Origin: DAOUBA01 sp034432855
GTDB taxonomy: Bacteria > Chloroflexota > Anaerolineae > B4-G1
Length of the DNA: 12,377 nucleotides
Assembly: GCA_034432855.1 (NCBI GenBank)
Contig: DAOUBA010000041.1
Location: 1 to 12,377, forward strand
Direction: 5' to 3'
Made by a program: the position numbers and the translations under genes. Positions 1 through 6,882 of this stretch are shown here, piece after piece; position 1 is the first letter of the stretch, and every line of letters starts with the position of its first letter. Below the pieces are notes generated by a model. It did not search any database. It worked only from the letters and a program-made list of their open reading frames with translations, and had not been told where the DNA came from.

Positions 1-449
1 ACGGGGCACTGCTTGATCTCGGCCTGATGCTCGGTGACCTCGACGGCCACCGGCGGCAGATCGAACACCTGGCGCTTCTCGTAATCGCTCGGAGCTACTT
101 CTTCCAGCGAGGCCTGACAGTGCGCGCACTGCGTGACCCGGTGGACCTGCTTATGCTGGGGATTCTCGACCGCCTTCAGGGTTTGCCCTTTGTGCCCTGG
201 CTGCCCGCCGCTCTTGTGTCCACTGCGCCGACGCAAACTGCGCGGTGCAGGCTTCTTCAACCCATCGCTCGAGGGAGGCTTGCTGCTGTTGCGGCTGTTC
301 TTCGCCTGCTGGTCTTCCAATACCTGCACCCTGTCGGCCAGGTGGTGAATCACCGCAAGCAAGTCGTCGACTAACTCGATGACGGCTTCCTCCCCCTGCA
401 GGTAAGCGGCGTGGATGTCTTCGTGCGTGGGCAAATGATCCAACGTCAT
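1..449 (-). CDS. IS66 family transposase, N-terminal part (runs off window)
   Basis: About 149 codons on the minus strand run from an ATG at 449-447 to the window edge with no stop. The translation has the IS66 N-terminal order: a leucine-rich coiled segment, the signature KNSRNSSKPPSSDGLKK, a basic stretch with GGQPGHKGQT, and a zinc-binding CxxC (CAHC). The edge falls as the next CP pair begins. It matches the N-terminus of the complete copy (2822-4285) residue for residue at many positions but is clearly diverged, so these are two different IS66 elements rather than recent duplicates. The start was chosen because both proteins then begin MT..HLPT. The catalytic DDE domain would lie outside the window. 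The leader between its ATG and the element end has been split by the IS701 insertion. Confidence 0.88.
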   Translation of the reverse strand, partial: MTLDHLPTHEDIHAAYLQGEEAVIELVDDLLAVIHHLADRVQVLEDQQAKNSRNSSKPPSSDGLKKPAPRSLRRRSGHKSGGQPGHKGQTLKAVENPQHKQVHRVTQCAHCQASLEEVAPSDYEKRQVFDLPPVAVEVTEHQAEIKQCP

Positions 450-513
450 AGCACAAATTCTACCCGGCGTTTATTGGTTTTGCATTGGAATCTCGGAGTT
501 TCGTTATAATTAA

Positions 514-1758
514 TACTACTGCCTCGTTTTTATGGTAAAATTCAGAGGTGGAGGTGAAGAGCGATGGAACAGGGAATACGAGTATCTCCCTATCCAATCC
601 CAGAGTTGGCCGAGTACCTGCGGCCTTTTCGCGTCCACTTCTACCGCTGCGAGAGCCTGCGCACGCTGGAGTGCCTGGTGACCGGTCTGCTGAGCGATGT
701 TCCACGCAAGAGTGGCGCCGGGGTGGCCCAAGCGGTAGCCGGTTTGTCGGAAGGAGTGGTATACCGGTTGCTGGTGGAGACGGAGTGGGACGAGGTCGCG
801 TTCAACCGGCAGCGGGTAGGGACGATGTTGAGGGATTGGGTAGCGGGCGACGGGGTGCTCGTGGTGGATGAAGGGAGTTATCCGCGCAAGGGGGACAAGT
901 GCGTTGGCGTGGCCCGGCAGTACTGCGGGGAGCTGGGGAAGGTGGCCAACTGCCAGGTTTTTGTCACCACGCACTATATGGACCCCCACTTTGCCTGGCC
1001 CGTGAATGGCCGGCTCTATCTGCCGGAGGAATGGGCTAATGATGCGCAGCGGAGAGCAGAGGCTGGCATTCCAGAGGACGTGGTCTTTCAGACCAAGCCG
1101 GAGATTGCCCTTGACCTGATTGACGAGGCGCGGGAGATGGGGGTGCCCGTTACGGGCGTGGTAGCGGACGGCGCTTATGGGGGGAATTTGCCGCGCTGCG
1201 CGTCCATCGCGCCGTGGGGGAATGGACGGGGCGGGAAGGATGGCTGGTGGGAGAACGGGCCGTGCCTGGGGGAAAGGGGGGTGAGGAGGAAGGGAAGCTC
1301 AAGTATTATTGGAGCGACTTGCCGGCAGAAACTCCTTTGGCTCGACTGGTGGAGGTGCTCCACCGTCGCCCTGGTATTGAGCGAGGCTACCAGGACGGGA
1401 AAGGGGAAGGGGGACAAGGAGACTATCCTGCACGACGGTGGCACAGTTTTCATCGCCATCTGGTCATCGAAATGCTGCTTCTTACCTGGCTCATCCGGCA
1501 GCGACCACGTCCACCGTCGCTCGTGATTCAGACCACGCCGGAGCCTGTGGCAGACTCACGGACGCCGGTTTTCCCCCTATGGCCCGGAACCGTATCAGAG
1601 CGTGCGGGAGACACGGCGTGCAGTCTGCCAATTCCTGCTGGAAGAGCTGATCCGCTGGCTGATTCACACCCACCAAATAGATGTCTCCATACGCCCAGGG
1701 TGTACTCGCTTCTGTCAGAGTCCCGCCGTAACTTAACCATAATTCCGAGGCAGTAGTA
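514..1758 (+). mobile_element. IS701-family insertion sequence, decayed, nested in IS66
   Basis: The element has terminal inverted repeats: TACTACTGCCTCG at 514-526 is exactly mirrored at 1746-1758, and similarity continues inward (TTATGGT in both). It is flanked on both sides by TTAA (510-513 and 1759-1762), consistent with a 4-bp target duplication of the YTAR type expected for IS701. The element is 1245 bp, shorter than typical family members because the transposase carries an internal deletion. It sits in the leader of the IS66 copy, so it inserted after that element. Confidence 0.85.
564..1736 (+). pseudogene. IS701 family transposase, deleted and frameshifted
   Basis: The start is ATG 564 with GGAGGTGA at 550-557. 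Residues 1-205 are a normal IS701-type N-terminal half, with the first catalytic Asp in LVVDEGSYPRKG and the second in VVADGAYGGN. At the G6 run 1179-1184 the frame ends abruptly in junk. The coding signal resumes in another frame from about 1187 (FAALRVHRAV, then GWLVGERAVPG, and the third acidic residue in RRPGIERGYQDGK). The segment normally lying between DGAYG and FAALRV is missing, which I infer removed a few hundred bp. A second frame change between about 1500 and 1575 returns to the first frame (GPEPYQSVRETRRAVCQFLL), ending at TAA 1734-1736. The gene is non-functional, and the inverted repeats are intact, so the element could only move with a helper transposase. Confidence 0.85.
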
Positions 1759-1773
1759 TTAAGCACATTGGCT

Positions 1774-1789
1774 CAGGCTGAGCAGTTAC
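1774..1789 (-). repeat. IS66-type terminal inverted repeat next to lipA
   Basis: The minus strand reads GTAACTGCTCAGCC from 1789. It matches both ends of the IS66 element at 2790-4366 and the MITE ends at 8475-8629; the shared pattern is GTAACTNNYCAGSC. It marks the outer boundary of the left-hand IS66 element, leaving 7 bp (1790-1796) before the lipA ATG. GCTCAGGCTGAGC at 1771-1783 is also a small palindrome. Confidence 0.8.
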
Positions 1790-1796
1790 TTTGATT

Positions 1797-2684
1797 ATGA
1801 GCCAAACTGAGCAGGTTGTTGTTTACCCCTCTCGCCGTCCCCCGTGGCTAAAGGTGCGTGCGCCTACGGGGGAGACCTACCACTGGCTCAAGCGGCTGAT
1901 GCGCACGCAAGCCCTCCACACCGTCTGCGAAGAGGCGCATTGCCCCAACATCGGCGACTGCTGGAACCGTCGCACCGCCACTTTTCTCATCCTTGGCGAT
2001 ACCTGCACCCGCAACTGCCGCTTTTGCAACGTCCGCACGGGGCGCCCGACCCCGCTCGACTCCGAGGAGCCAGAACGCGTGGCGCAGGCCGTGCAGACGA
2101 TGGGACTCAAGCATGCGGTCATCACCTCCGTAGACCGCGACGACCTGCCCGATGGGGGCGCCTCCGCCTTTGCGGCCGTCATCCGCCGCATTCGAGAACT
2201 CCAGCCGGATTGCACCATCGAGGTGCTCGTCCCCGACTTTCGTGGCCGAATCGAGCCACTCAAGACCGTGCTGGACGCCCGGCCCGACGTTCTCGGCCAC
2301 AACGTCGAGACCGTGCCGCGCCTCTTTCGCACCGTTCAGCCCCAGTGTCGCTACGAATGGTCACTGGCGACTTTGCGCAACGCCAAAGTCCTATGGCCGG
2401 AGGCGCTCACCAAGAGCGGGCTGATGGTGGGATTGGGAGAGACGACAGACGAGGTGCTGGAGACGATGCGCGACCTGCGTGGAGTGGGTGTAGACATCCT
2501 GACCATCGGCCAATACCTGCAACCGACCCGAGAGCATCACCCCATCGCCCGCTATTACACCCCGGAGGAATTCGAGGTGTTCCGCAAGCGCGGCTATGAG
2601 ATGGGGTTCAGGTGGGTGGAAAGCGCGCCGCTGGTGCGCAGTTCGTACCACGCAGAGGCGCAGGTGCGGGCCGTTGGTGCTTGA
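1797..2684 (+). CDS. lipA: lipoyl synthase (radical SAM)
   Basis: Lipoyl synthase inserts two sulfurs into octanoyl groups on lipoyl-domain proteins (PDH, OGDH, glycine cleavage H). From ATG 1797 it is 295 aa, normal for LipA. The auxiliary cluster cysteines are C44, C49 and C55 (CX4CX5C, CEEAHCPNIGDC). The radical-SAM cluster is C70, C74 and C77 (CX3CX2C, CTRNCRFC). The C-terminal RSSYHA motif supplies the serine ligand of the auxiliary cluster. VITSVDRDDLPDGGA and GLMVGLGETTDEV are typical family blocks. A TTG at 1791 is in frame but adds only two residues. No Shine-Dalgarno is visible: upstream sequence is the terminus of an IS66 element only 7 bp away, so native leader and ribosome-binding site seem displaced. 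No lipB or other lipoate gene is nearby. The gene converges on the hicA remnant. Confidence 0.97.
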   Translation: MSQTEQVVVYPSRRPPWLKVRAPTGETYHWLKRLMRTQALHTVCEEAHCPNIGDCWNRRTATFLILGDTCTRNCRFCNVRTGRPTPLDSEEPERVAQAVQTMGLKHAVITSVDRDDLPDGGASAFAAVIRRIRELQPDCTIEVLVPDFRGRIEPLKTVLDARPDVLGHNVETVPRLFRTVQPQCRYEWSLATLRNAKVLWPEALTKSGLMVGLGETTDEVLETMRDLRGVGVDILTIGQYLQPTREHHPIARYYTPEEFEVFRKRGYEMGFRWVESAPLVRSSYHAEAQVRAVGA

Positions 2685-2690
2685 GACCCA

Positions 2691-2789
2691 TTACACCAAA
2701 TCAAGGAATTCGTCCACTGTCATCCGCGCCTGGCGGATGATAGAGCGTAGGGTACTGGGGTTTAGATCGCCGGCATGCATGGGGATAGT
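2691..2789 (-). pseudogene. hicA: HicA-type toxin, C-terminal remnant
   Basis: Thirty-two codons on the minus strand end at TAA 2693-2691. The translation TIPMHAGDLNPSTLRSIIRQ followed by ARMTVDEFLDLV is the conserved C-terminal half of HicA mRNA interferases (xxHxGKDLKPGTLRSILRQAGLTxEEF). The N-terminal half, including the catalytic His region, is missing: codon 1 of the remnant (ACT 2789-2787) abuts the IS66 terminus at 2790. No HicB antitoxin is seen on either side. Downstream is the lipA 3' end only 6 bp away, so any partner lay on the lost side. The remnant is short, but the motif match is specific. Confidence 0.78.
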
Positions 2790-4366
2790 GTAACTATTCA
2801 GGCTACTGGCGTGGTCTGGTGCTAAATGCCAGGCGGTCGGAATGGTCTGCCAAGCATAGCCAGGCGCAAGGCATCCAGCACGCTCTGGTCGTTCTTGCGA
2901 GCCGTTGAGATGTAACTGCGGATTTCGCAAAACGTCTTGCCTCCGTCTGACGTTCTGAAGCAGCCAGACACCTTTTGCTTCAGCTTGACCATGCGCAGGT
3001 CACGCTCGGCCTGATTGTTGTCAAACGGCACCTTGAAATCGTACATGAACGCCAGGACGGCGCGTTGATGGCGGTGCAGGCGGTCGAGCAGGTTTCTGGC
3101 CGGGCTTTGCTTGGGCTTGCCCCGGCGCTTGGAGTCGTCGTTCTGGGTGACCGCAGGTGGGTTGGCCTGATACCCTTGTTCGATCAGGCCTTGATACCGG
3201 CGCTCAAAGTCGGCGATTTGCGCCGGGGCGAGAGCCGTCTGTCCGGCTTGCTGGGCCGTCTCGATGGTTTGTTTGATCTCCAGCAGCAATTGGATCATCC
3301 CCTCTACCCAAGGCTGCGGATAACGCTCCTGAAGGAAGAGCAAATCGCGCAGATGATGGGCGTTGCACGTGGCGTGTTGCGCGGCCTCGTACTGGAAGTA
3401 GGAAGCGTAATCGTCGTGCACCACGTAGCCCGTGCGCCTGGGTAGAATGCCGATCTCATCGTGCGCTTTCGCGCCGCGGCGAGCATGCAGTTCCAGGTGG
3501 GTGAGCGTGGGTGTGCTGGCAACGTGAAACCAGTGAAGCTTCCCGGCGACCCGTGCGCCCGTTTCGTCCAAGTGCACCGGTTCGATGGTCTGAACCAGAT
3601 GTTCCTTGATCGCGGCGTTGACCGGCGCGACCTGCTCGGCGACTTGGGCGCTGGCCTCCACCACTGTCCCATCACCAACCGGCTGCGCATACAGGTCCGC
3701 CACGATCTCGCCGGTGCGCTCGACCGGAATGTGATGGTATTGGTTGAAGTACACCATCTGTGTCTGGATCTCTGGCCCATACTGCACCGGCTGAGTGGCG
3801 TCTGGCGGAAACTCGGCTTGGTTCACCCGCTGGCAGTGCGGGCAGCATTTGACTTCAGCGCGATGCTCGGTGACTTCCACCCGTACCGGCGGAATGTCAA
3901 ACACCTGCCGCCGTTCATAGTGACTCACGGGCACCTCTTCCAGCGAGGCCTGGCATCCCTGGCAGCGCTCCACCCGATGCACCTGGATGTGATCCGGGTG
4001 TTCCACGGCCCTGAGCGTGTGCCCTGGATGCCCAGGTTGGGCGCCCACTTTCTTCCCGCTCGACTGGCGTAGGCTGCGGGCGATGGACTTCTTCAGCCCA
4101 TCGCTGGAAGGCGGCTTGCTACTGTTGCGACTGTTCTTGGCGAGCTGGTCTTCCAGTGTCTGGACCTGGGCTTCCAACTCACGAATCAAGGTCACCAGTT
4201 GCGCAACTGCCGCCACAACCGCCTCTTCTCCCTGGTGGTAGAGGGCTCGTATTTCTCCTGGAGTGGGTAAGTGTGCAGGTGTCATCAAGGTCGTTATTAT
4301 CGCTGACATTCATATGATTCACGATAGACCAGTGTTAACGTTGCGTAAGAATGGCTGAATAGTTAC
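2790..4366 (-). mobile_element. complete IS66-family element (single-ORF type)
   Basis: The 1577-bp element is bounded by inverted termini: GTAACTATTCAGGC from 2790 on the plus strand, and GTAACTATTCAGCC read on the minus strand from 4366. It carries one minus-strand transposase and no tnpA/tnpB accessory genes, as in the ISBst12-like subgroup of IS66. IS66 elements normally make an 8-bp target duplication. Here the flanks differ (GGGATAGT left, CAAACGGA right), and both neighbouring genes are cut exactly at the ends, pointing to a deletion or recombination after insertion. Confidence 0.87.
2822..4285 (-). CDS. IS66 family transposase
   Basis: This DDE transposase (487 aa from ATG 4285) moves the surrounding element. 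Order of features: coiled coil of about residues 18-50; the KNSRNSSKPPSSDGLKK signature at about 50-66; paired zinc-binding cysteines C108/C111 and C148/C151; catalytic D240 (VHLDETGA), D291 or D292 (GYVVHDDY), and E427 (FDNNQAERDLR); and the usual C-terminal CEIRSYISTARK block. Nothing is missing, so it looks functional. An upstream in-frame ATG at 4309 would add eight residues. I prefer 4285 because the second IS66 copy in this window starts at the equivalent position. Neither start has a clear ribosome-binding site. The stop is TAG at 2824-2822, only 32 bp from the element end. Confidence 0.93.
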   Translation of the reverse strand: MTPAHLPTPGEIRALYHQGEEAVVAAVAQLVTLIRELEAQVQTLEDQLAKNSRNSSKPPSSDGLKKSIARSLRQSSGKKVGAQPGHPGHTLRAVEHPDHIQVHRVERCQGCQASLEEVPVSHYERRQVFDIPPVRVEVTEHRAEVKCCPHCQRVNQAEFPPDATQPVQYGPEIQTQMVYFNQYHHIPVERTGEIVADLYAQPVGDGTVVEASAQVAEQVAPVNAAIKEHLVQTIEPVHLDETGARVAGKLHWFHVASTPTLTHLELHARRGAKAHDEIGILPRRTGYVVHDDYASYFQYEAAQHATCNAHHLRDLLFLQERYPQPWVEGMIQLLLEIKQTIETAQQAGQTALAPAQIADFERRYQGLIEQGYQANPPAVTQNDDSKRRGKPKQSPARNLLDRLHRHQRAVLAFMYDFKVPFDNNQAERDLRMVKLKQKVSGCFRTSDGGKTFCEIRSYISTARKNDQSVLDALRLAMLGRPFRPPGI

Positions 4367-4441
4367 CAAACGGATACATCCCAGGCCCGTCGCCTGCTAC
4401 GACGGCGGCGCGAAGCCCATCGTCAGGCCTTATGGCAAGAA

Positions 4442-4726
4442 GTGGAACGGCTGACTGCGGCGGCTGCAGCGTTGGGTGTTCAACGCGTGGTCCTCTTCGG
4501 TTCTCTGGCGCGGAGCCAAGGTGGGTTGACCAGCGATCTGGACCTGCTGATCGTGTGGGATACCCCATTGGGTTTTTTGGAACGCACGATGGATTTATAT
4601 CGCCGTCTCCGGCCCCGCGTCGCAGCTGATCTGCTCGTTTACACGCCGGCGGAAATGGAGAGGATGAGGCATAATCCCCTGATGCGGCGGGCTTTGGAGG
4701 AAGGCAGGGTGCTGTATGAAGCGTGA
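4442..4726 (+). CDS. MNT-type nucleotidyltransferase (module A antitoxin), 5'-truncated
   Basis: This is a minimal nucleotidyltransferase (MntA-like), the usual antitoxin partner of a HEPN ribonuclease. From GTG 4442 it has 94 residues, with G20-S21 and D32/D34 (GSLARSQGGLTSDLDLL) and a third acidic residue D63 (ADLLVYTP). The frame is open upstream to the IS66 end at 4366 and encodes a basic helical stretch (TSQARRLLRRRREAHRQALW). That stretch resembles the N-terminal extensions of the nucleotidyltransferases at 7606 and 8671. No ATG, GTG or TTG lies in it before 4442, so the true start, roughly ten codons further up, was probably removed with the promoter. Translation from GTG 4442 keeps the catalytic core but has only a weak ribosome-binding site. 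It overlaps the following HEPN gene by 11 bp. Confidence 0.85.
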   Translation: MERLTAAAAALGVQRVVLFGSLARSQGGLTSDLDLLIVWDTPLGFLERTMDLYRRLRPRVAADLLVYTPAEMERMRHNPLMRRALEEGRVLYEA

Positions 4727-4934
4727 AGCCAGAAGCGAAGGGTTACGCTGGTTGGAACAGGCGCAAGAGGATCGGCGCGGCGCACAGGATGGCTACTATA
4801 TCCCCACGCGCTACCCTAACGGTCTGCCCGATAGTATCCCGGCGCGCGTCTATACGCGCCCGGCTGCGGAGGAGACGCTGCGGCTGGCCGACCGTGCCTT
4901 GCGCCTGGTTGAAGAAAAGTTACGGGTAGGGTGA
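4716..4934 (+). CDS. HEPN-domain protein with in-frame central deletion (module A toxin remnant)
   Basis: Seventy-two codons start at ATG 4716 inside the end of the nucleotidyltransferase gene. The N-terminus (GLRWLEQAQEDRRGAQ) is the first HEPN helix. The C-terminus (GYYIPTRYPNGLPDSIPARV, then AAEETLRLADRALRLVEEKL) is the last part of a HEPN protein of the PF05168 type. Such proteins are about 125-140 residues. The middle, with the HAQQAAEKALKA-like helix and the histidine motif (compare residues 39-51 of the HEPN at 11496), is absent. The junction lies near codons 22-25 (about 4782-4792), and the reading frame is kept. The product should lack the active site and is probably inert or a dominant fragment. 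Identification of both halves is by family resemblance. Confidence 0.75.
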   Translation: MKREARSEGLRWLEQAQEDRRGAQDGYYIPTRYPNGLPDSIPARVYTRPAAEETLRLADRALRLVEEKLRVG

Positions 4935-5007
4935 GCGGCCTCCATCGCAATCGCCGAATGTGCATGGATGTCAGGTGACCTCGAAGTGCACGCTGAGGGG
5001 AGCGCGA

Positions 5008-5036
5008 TTGTGATAAGAAGAGGAATCGAGTATAAT
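5008..5036 (+). promoter_or_regulatory. sigma-70-type promoter upstream of wzz
   Basis: TTGTGA at 5008-5013 and TATAAT at 5031-5036 are separated by exactly 17 bp. The -10 is a perfect consensus. It lies 55 bp before the wzz ATG and is the clearest promoter in the window, making wzz an independent transcription unit rather than part of the preceding TA operon. Confidence 0.7.
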
Positions 5037-5091
5037 TGCAAAATCATAGGCCAGACTCGCCTTTTCGAATTCTCTATGTGGAGGGCACTTG

Positions 5092-6330
5092 ATGGAAGAA
5101 GAAATTGACCTGCGCGCATACGCTGTAATCCTTCTCAAATACTGGAAATGGATCCTCGGTGTGACCCTCGCAGCTGCAATCGTCGCGCTGGTAGTGAGTT
5201 TCCTCCTCCCGCCCACCTACGAGGCGACGGCGCTGGTGATTATCAAACAACCTCAGTATGTGATGCAATTCGACCCCCGGTTTGAGACTCTCACCCAGCA
5301 GCCTGCCTACAAGGCCTATCCCGACCTGGCCCTTGGCGACGAGGTGCTGGAGGCCCTCTTGGCCCGGCTGAACCCCCGGCCCAGGGAAGTGGAGACACTG
5401 CAGGATCTGCGCTCAATGGTGGAGGCAAAGGCGGGCACGGACCCCAGCGTGGTGCGCCTGGTCGTCCGCGCCCGCGATCCCCAGGAGGCGGCCCGCATCG
5501 CCAATCTCTGGGCGGGACTCTTCGTAGCCCACGCCAACCGGGTCTATGGGGCCGGTGACGAGGAGTTGCAGCAACTGGAGGAGCAACTGAGCCGGGCCCA
5601 GGCAGAACTGGAGGCGGCGGAGCAGGCGCTGATCGAGTTCCAGGCCCGCAACCAGGCCAGCATCCTGGAAGCCCAACTGGATTCCCTGAAGCGCCAGCAG
5701 GCCGATTCCCTCGCCGACCGGCGGGCCATCACGTATATTCTGCAGGACATCCGGGCCCTGCGAGAGCAGTTGAACCGTCAGCCCGATGAGCGCCCGGCAT
5801 CTCTGGCCGACGACCTGACGGCGCTCTTCCTGCAGATCAAGGCCTTCAACGCGCAGGCGTCGGCGCCCATTCAGTTGCAGGTGAGCGGCACCGAGTCCCT
5901 TTCCAGCAAAAGCATCGGTGAAACCATCGCGCTGCTGAACGATATGGCTCAGGCGCTGGAGGCCAAGTCCGCCGAGGTCGGCCAGCGCATAGAGGAACTC
6001 TCCCCCGAGATTCTCTCCCTGCAAGAGCAACTGCAGGAGATCTACACCGAGTCCGACCAGTTGACCCGGCAGCGGGACCTGGCGAAAGAGACATACATCG
6101 CGCTGGCCCGTAAGGTAGAAGAGACCCGCATTGCCATGCAGGGGGCAGAAAGCACGGCGCGATTGGCCAGCCGCGCGGCGGTGCCGGAGGAACCGACCGG
6201 TCCCCGCAAACTGCTGAACACCGCCGTGGCCGGCGCGCTGGGATTGATGCTCTCCGTTTTCGGGGTGTTTGTGGTGGCGTGGTGGCGGAGTGAAGCCGGG
6301 GAGCGGAGGAGCAAGGGAACAGAGGAGTAG
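5092..6330 (+). CDS. Wzz/GNVR chain-length determinant-like membrane protein
   Basis: Polysaccharide co-polymerases of the Wzz family sit in the inner membrane and set chain length of surface polysaccharide. ATG 5092 has GGAGGG at 5080-5085; an in-frame TTG at 5089 is less likely. The protein has 412 aa: EIDLRAYAVILLKYWKWILG leads into membrane helix 1 (about 21-39), then the LPPTYEATALVII block typical of Wzz, and a long periplasmic region. That region holds a strong coiled coil from about 155 to 345 (ELQQLEEQLSRAQAELEAAE). A proline-containing PEEPTGPRKLL precedes membrane helix 2 (about 376-397), and the tail is short and basic. No Walker A motif or kinase domain follows, so it is not a fused BY-kinase. 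No glycosyltransferase, Wzx/Wzy or tyrosine kinase gene is adjacent, so its polysaccharide is unknown. Confidence 0.85.
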   Translation: MEEEIDLRAYAVILLKYWKWILGVTLAAAIVALVVSFLLPPTYEATALVIIKQPQYVMQFDPRFETLTQQPAYKAYPDLALGDEVLEALLARLNPRPREVETLQDLRSMVEAKAGTDPSVVRLVVRARDPQEAARIANLWAGLFVAHANRVYGAGDEELQQLEEQLSRAQAELEAAEQALIEFQARNQASILEAQLDSLKRQQADSLADRRAITYILQDIRALREQLNRQPDERPASLADDLTALFLQIKAFNAQASAPIQLQVSGTESLSSKSIGETIALLNDMAQALEAKSAEVGQRIEELSPEILSLQEQLQEIYTESDQLTRQRDLAKETYIALARKVEETRIAMQGAESTARLASRAAVPEEPTGPRKLLNTAVAGALGLMLSVFGVFVVAWWRSEAGERRSKGTEE

Positions 6331-6469
6331 GGAGCCCCGATCCAGTGGGAGGCCCCCCACCCAGGGTGGGCGAGACGAACCCGCCGCGCCGGAATGGGGA
6401 TTCCGGCGCTTCGCAGCCCGAAATGGGGCGCTTCTCGATCTGAAAGACCCGCGGCCCGCGAATCCCGCA

Positions 6470-6493
6470 GCCCGCGAATCCCCATTCGCGGGC
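6470..6493. repeat. perfect 10-bp stem-loop
   Basis: GCCCGCGAAT and ATTCGCGGGC form a perfect stem with a CCCC loop. No T-tract follows, so it is not a canonical intrinsic terminator, although it could stabilise the wzz mRNA 3' end. Confidence 0.6.
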
Positions 6494-6574
6494 GTGGGAG
6501 GGCAATGGCACTTTTCGATGTGGAGCAGCCTTTCCAGGCTGCCGGCAGGCCCGAAAGCCTGCCCCACGTCCAAA

Positions 6575-6738
6575 TATTAGTCTGGAGTCTGGCGAAAAAA
6601 CCCGTTTTCTCTCATTTGGCAGGGCTGGCGCCCCACAGAGGCCACTCTTTCGGAGAGGAATCCCCACTCACGGGCTCAGAAAACGGGTTTTTGGGTGCGT
6701 TTCCTCCACAAAGTCAAATTCGCCAGAGTCCAGTATTA
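6575..6738. repeat. 164-bp palindromic element
   Basis: The outer arms TATTAGTCTGGAGTCTGGCG (6575 onward) and CGCCAGAGTCCAGTATTA (6721-6738) are nearly complementary. The inner arms AAAAACCCGTTTTCT (6596-6610) and AGAAAACGGGTTTTT (6678-6692) are perfectly complementary over 15 bp. This symmetry is MITE-like; no target duplication was recognised. Confidence 0.65.
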
Positions 6739-6864
6739 GTGACATTGGGCTTTCAGCCTGCGGGACGGCCTGGAAGGAAAGTCTGGACCGATGAGTGGGG
6801 ATTCTCTCCCCAAGAAGGCGACCTTTGTGGGGCACTGGCCCTACCGATAGCGAGAAAACGGGTT
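6599..6864. repeat. imperfect 72-bp inverted repeat pair (6599-6670 / 6792-6864)
   Basis: The reverse complement of 6599-6670 and the plus strand of 6792-6864 share TGAGTGGGGATTC at one end, TGTGGGGC in the middle, and GAGAAAACGGGTT at the other, with scattered mismatches between. The right arm ends 18 bp before the HEPN gene at 6883. Confidence 0.65.
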
Positions 6865-6882
6865 TATTGATGGGCGCGACAG

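Larger units (their letters stand above)
1..1789 (-). mobile_element. IS66-family element, 5' end, split by IS701 element
   Basis: The minus-strand IS66 transposase start at 449 and an IS66-type terminus at 1774-1789 belong to one element. On the minus strand the terminus reads GTAACTGCTCAGCC, close to the two ends of the complete copy at 2790-4366 (GTAACTATTCAGGC and GTAACTATTCAGCC). Removing the IS701 element (514-1758) and one TTAA leaves about 91 bp between the terminus and the transposase ATG, against 81 bp in the complete copy, so the two pieces fit. The other end lies beyond the left edge. The reconstruction is from sequence; the family assignment rests on the transposase. Confidence 0.82.
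6331..6882. repeat. 552-bp non-coding block of nested inverted repeats
   Basis: I see no gene here; open frames are products of GC-rich repeats. The block holds a hairpin (6470-6493), a long palindrome (6575-6738), and an imperfect inverted pair, 6599-6670 with 6792-6864. Further relatives of the same unit are a GCAGCC-TTTCC-AGGCTGC hairpin region at about 6523-6560 and its diverged inverted copy at about 6746-6775 (GGCTTTC.GCCTGC..GCCTGGAA). The sequence TGGGGATTC recurs in both orientations. It looks like two or more copies of a REP/MITE-like repeat family inserted head to head after wzz. It ends 18 bp before the module B start. Confidence 0.7.

Noticed and set aside
1844..2599. 251-codon plus-strand frame overlapping lipA
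   Set aside because: Arg/Pro/His-rich shadow; lipA in the other frame has all six cluster cysteines.
5413..6573. Long open frames on the minus strand opposite wzz (386 and 273 codons)
   Set aside because: Low-complexity translations rich in Arg, Pro and Gln/Leu with no domain, produced by GC-rich codon bias of the coiled-coil wzz gene, which has a clear RBS, promoter and membrane helices.
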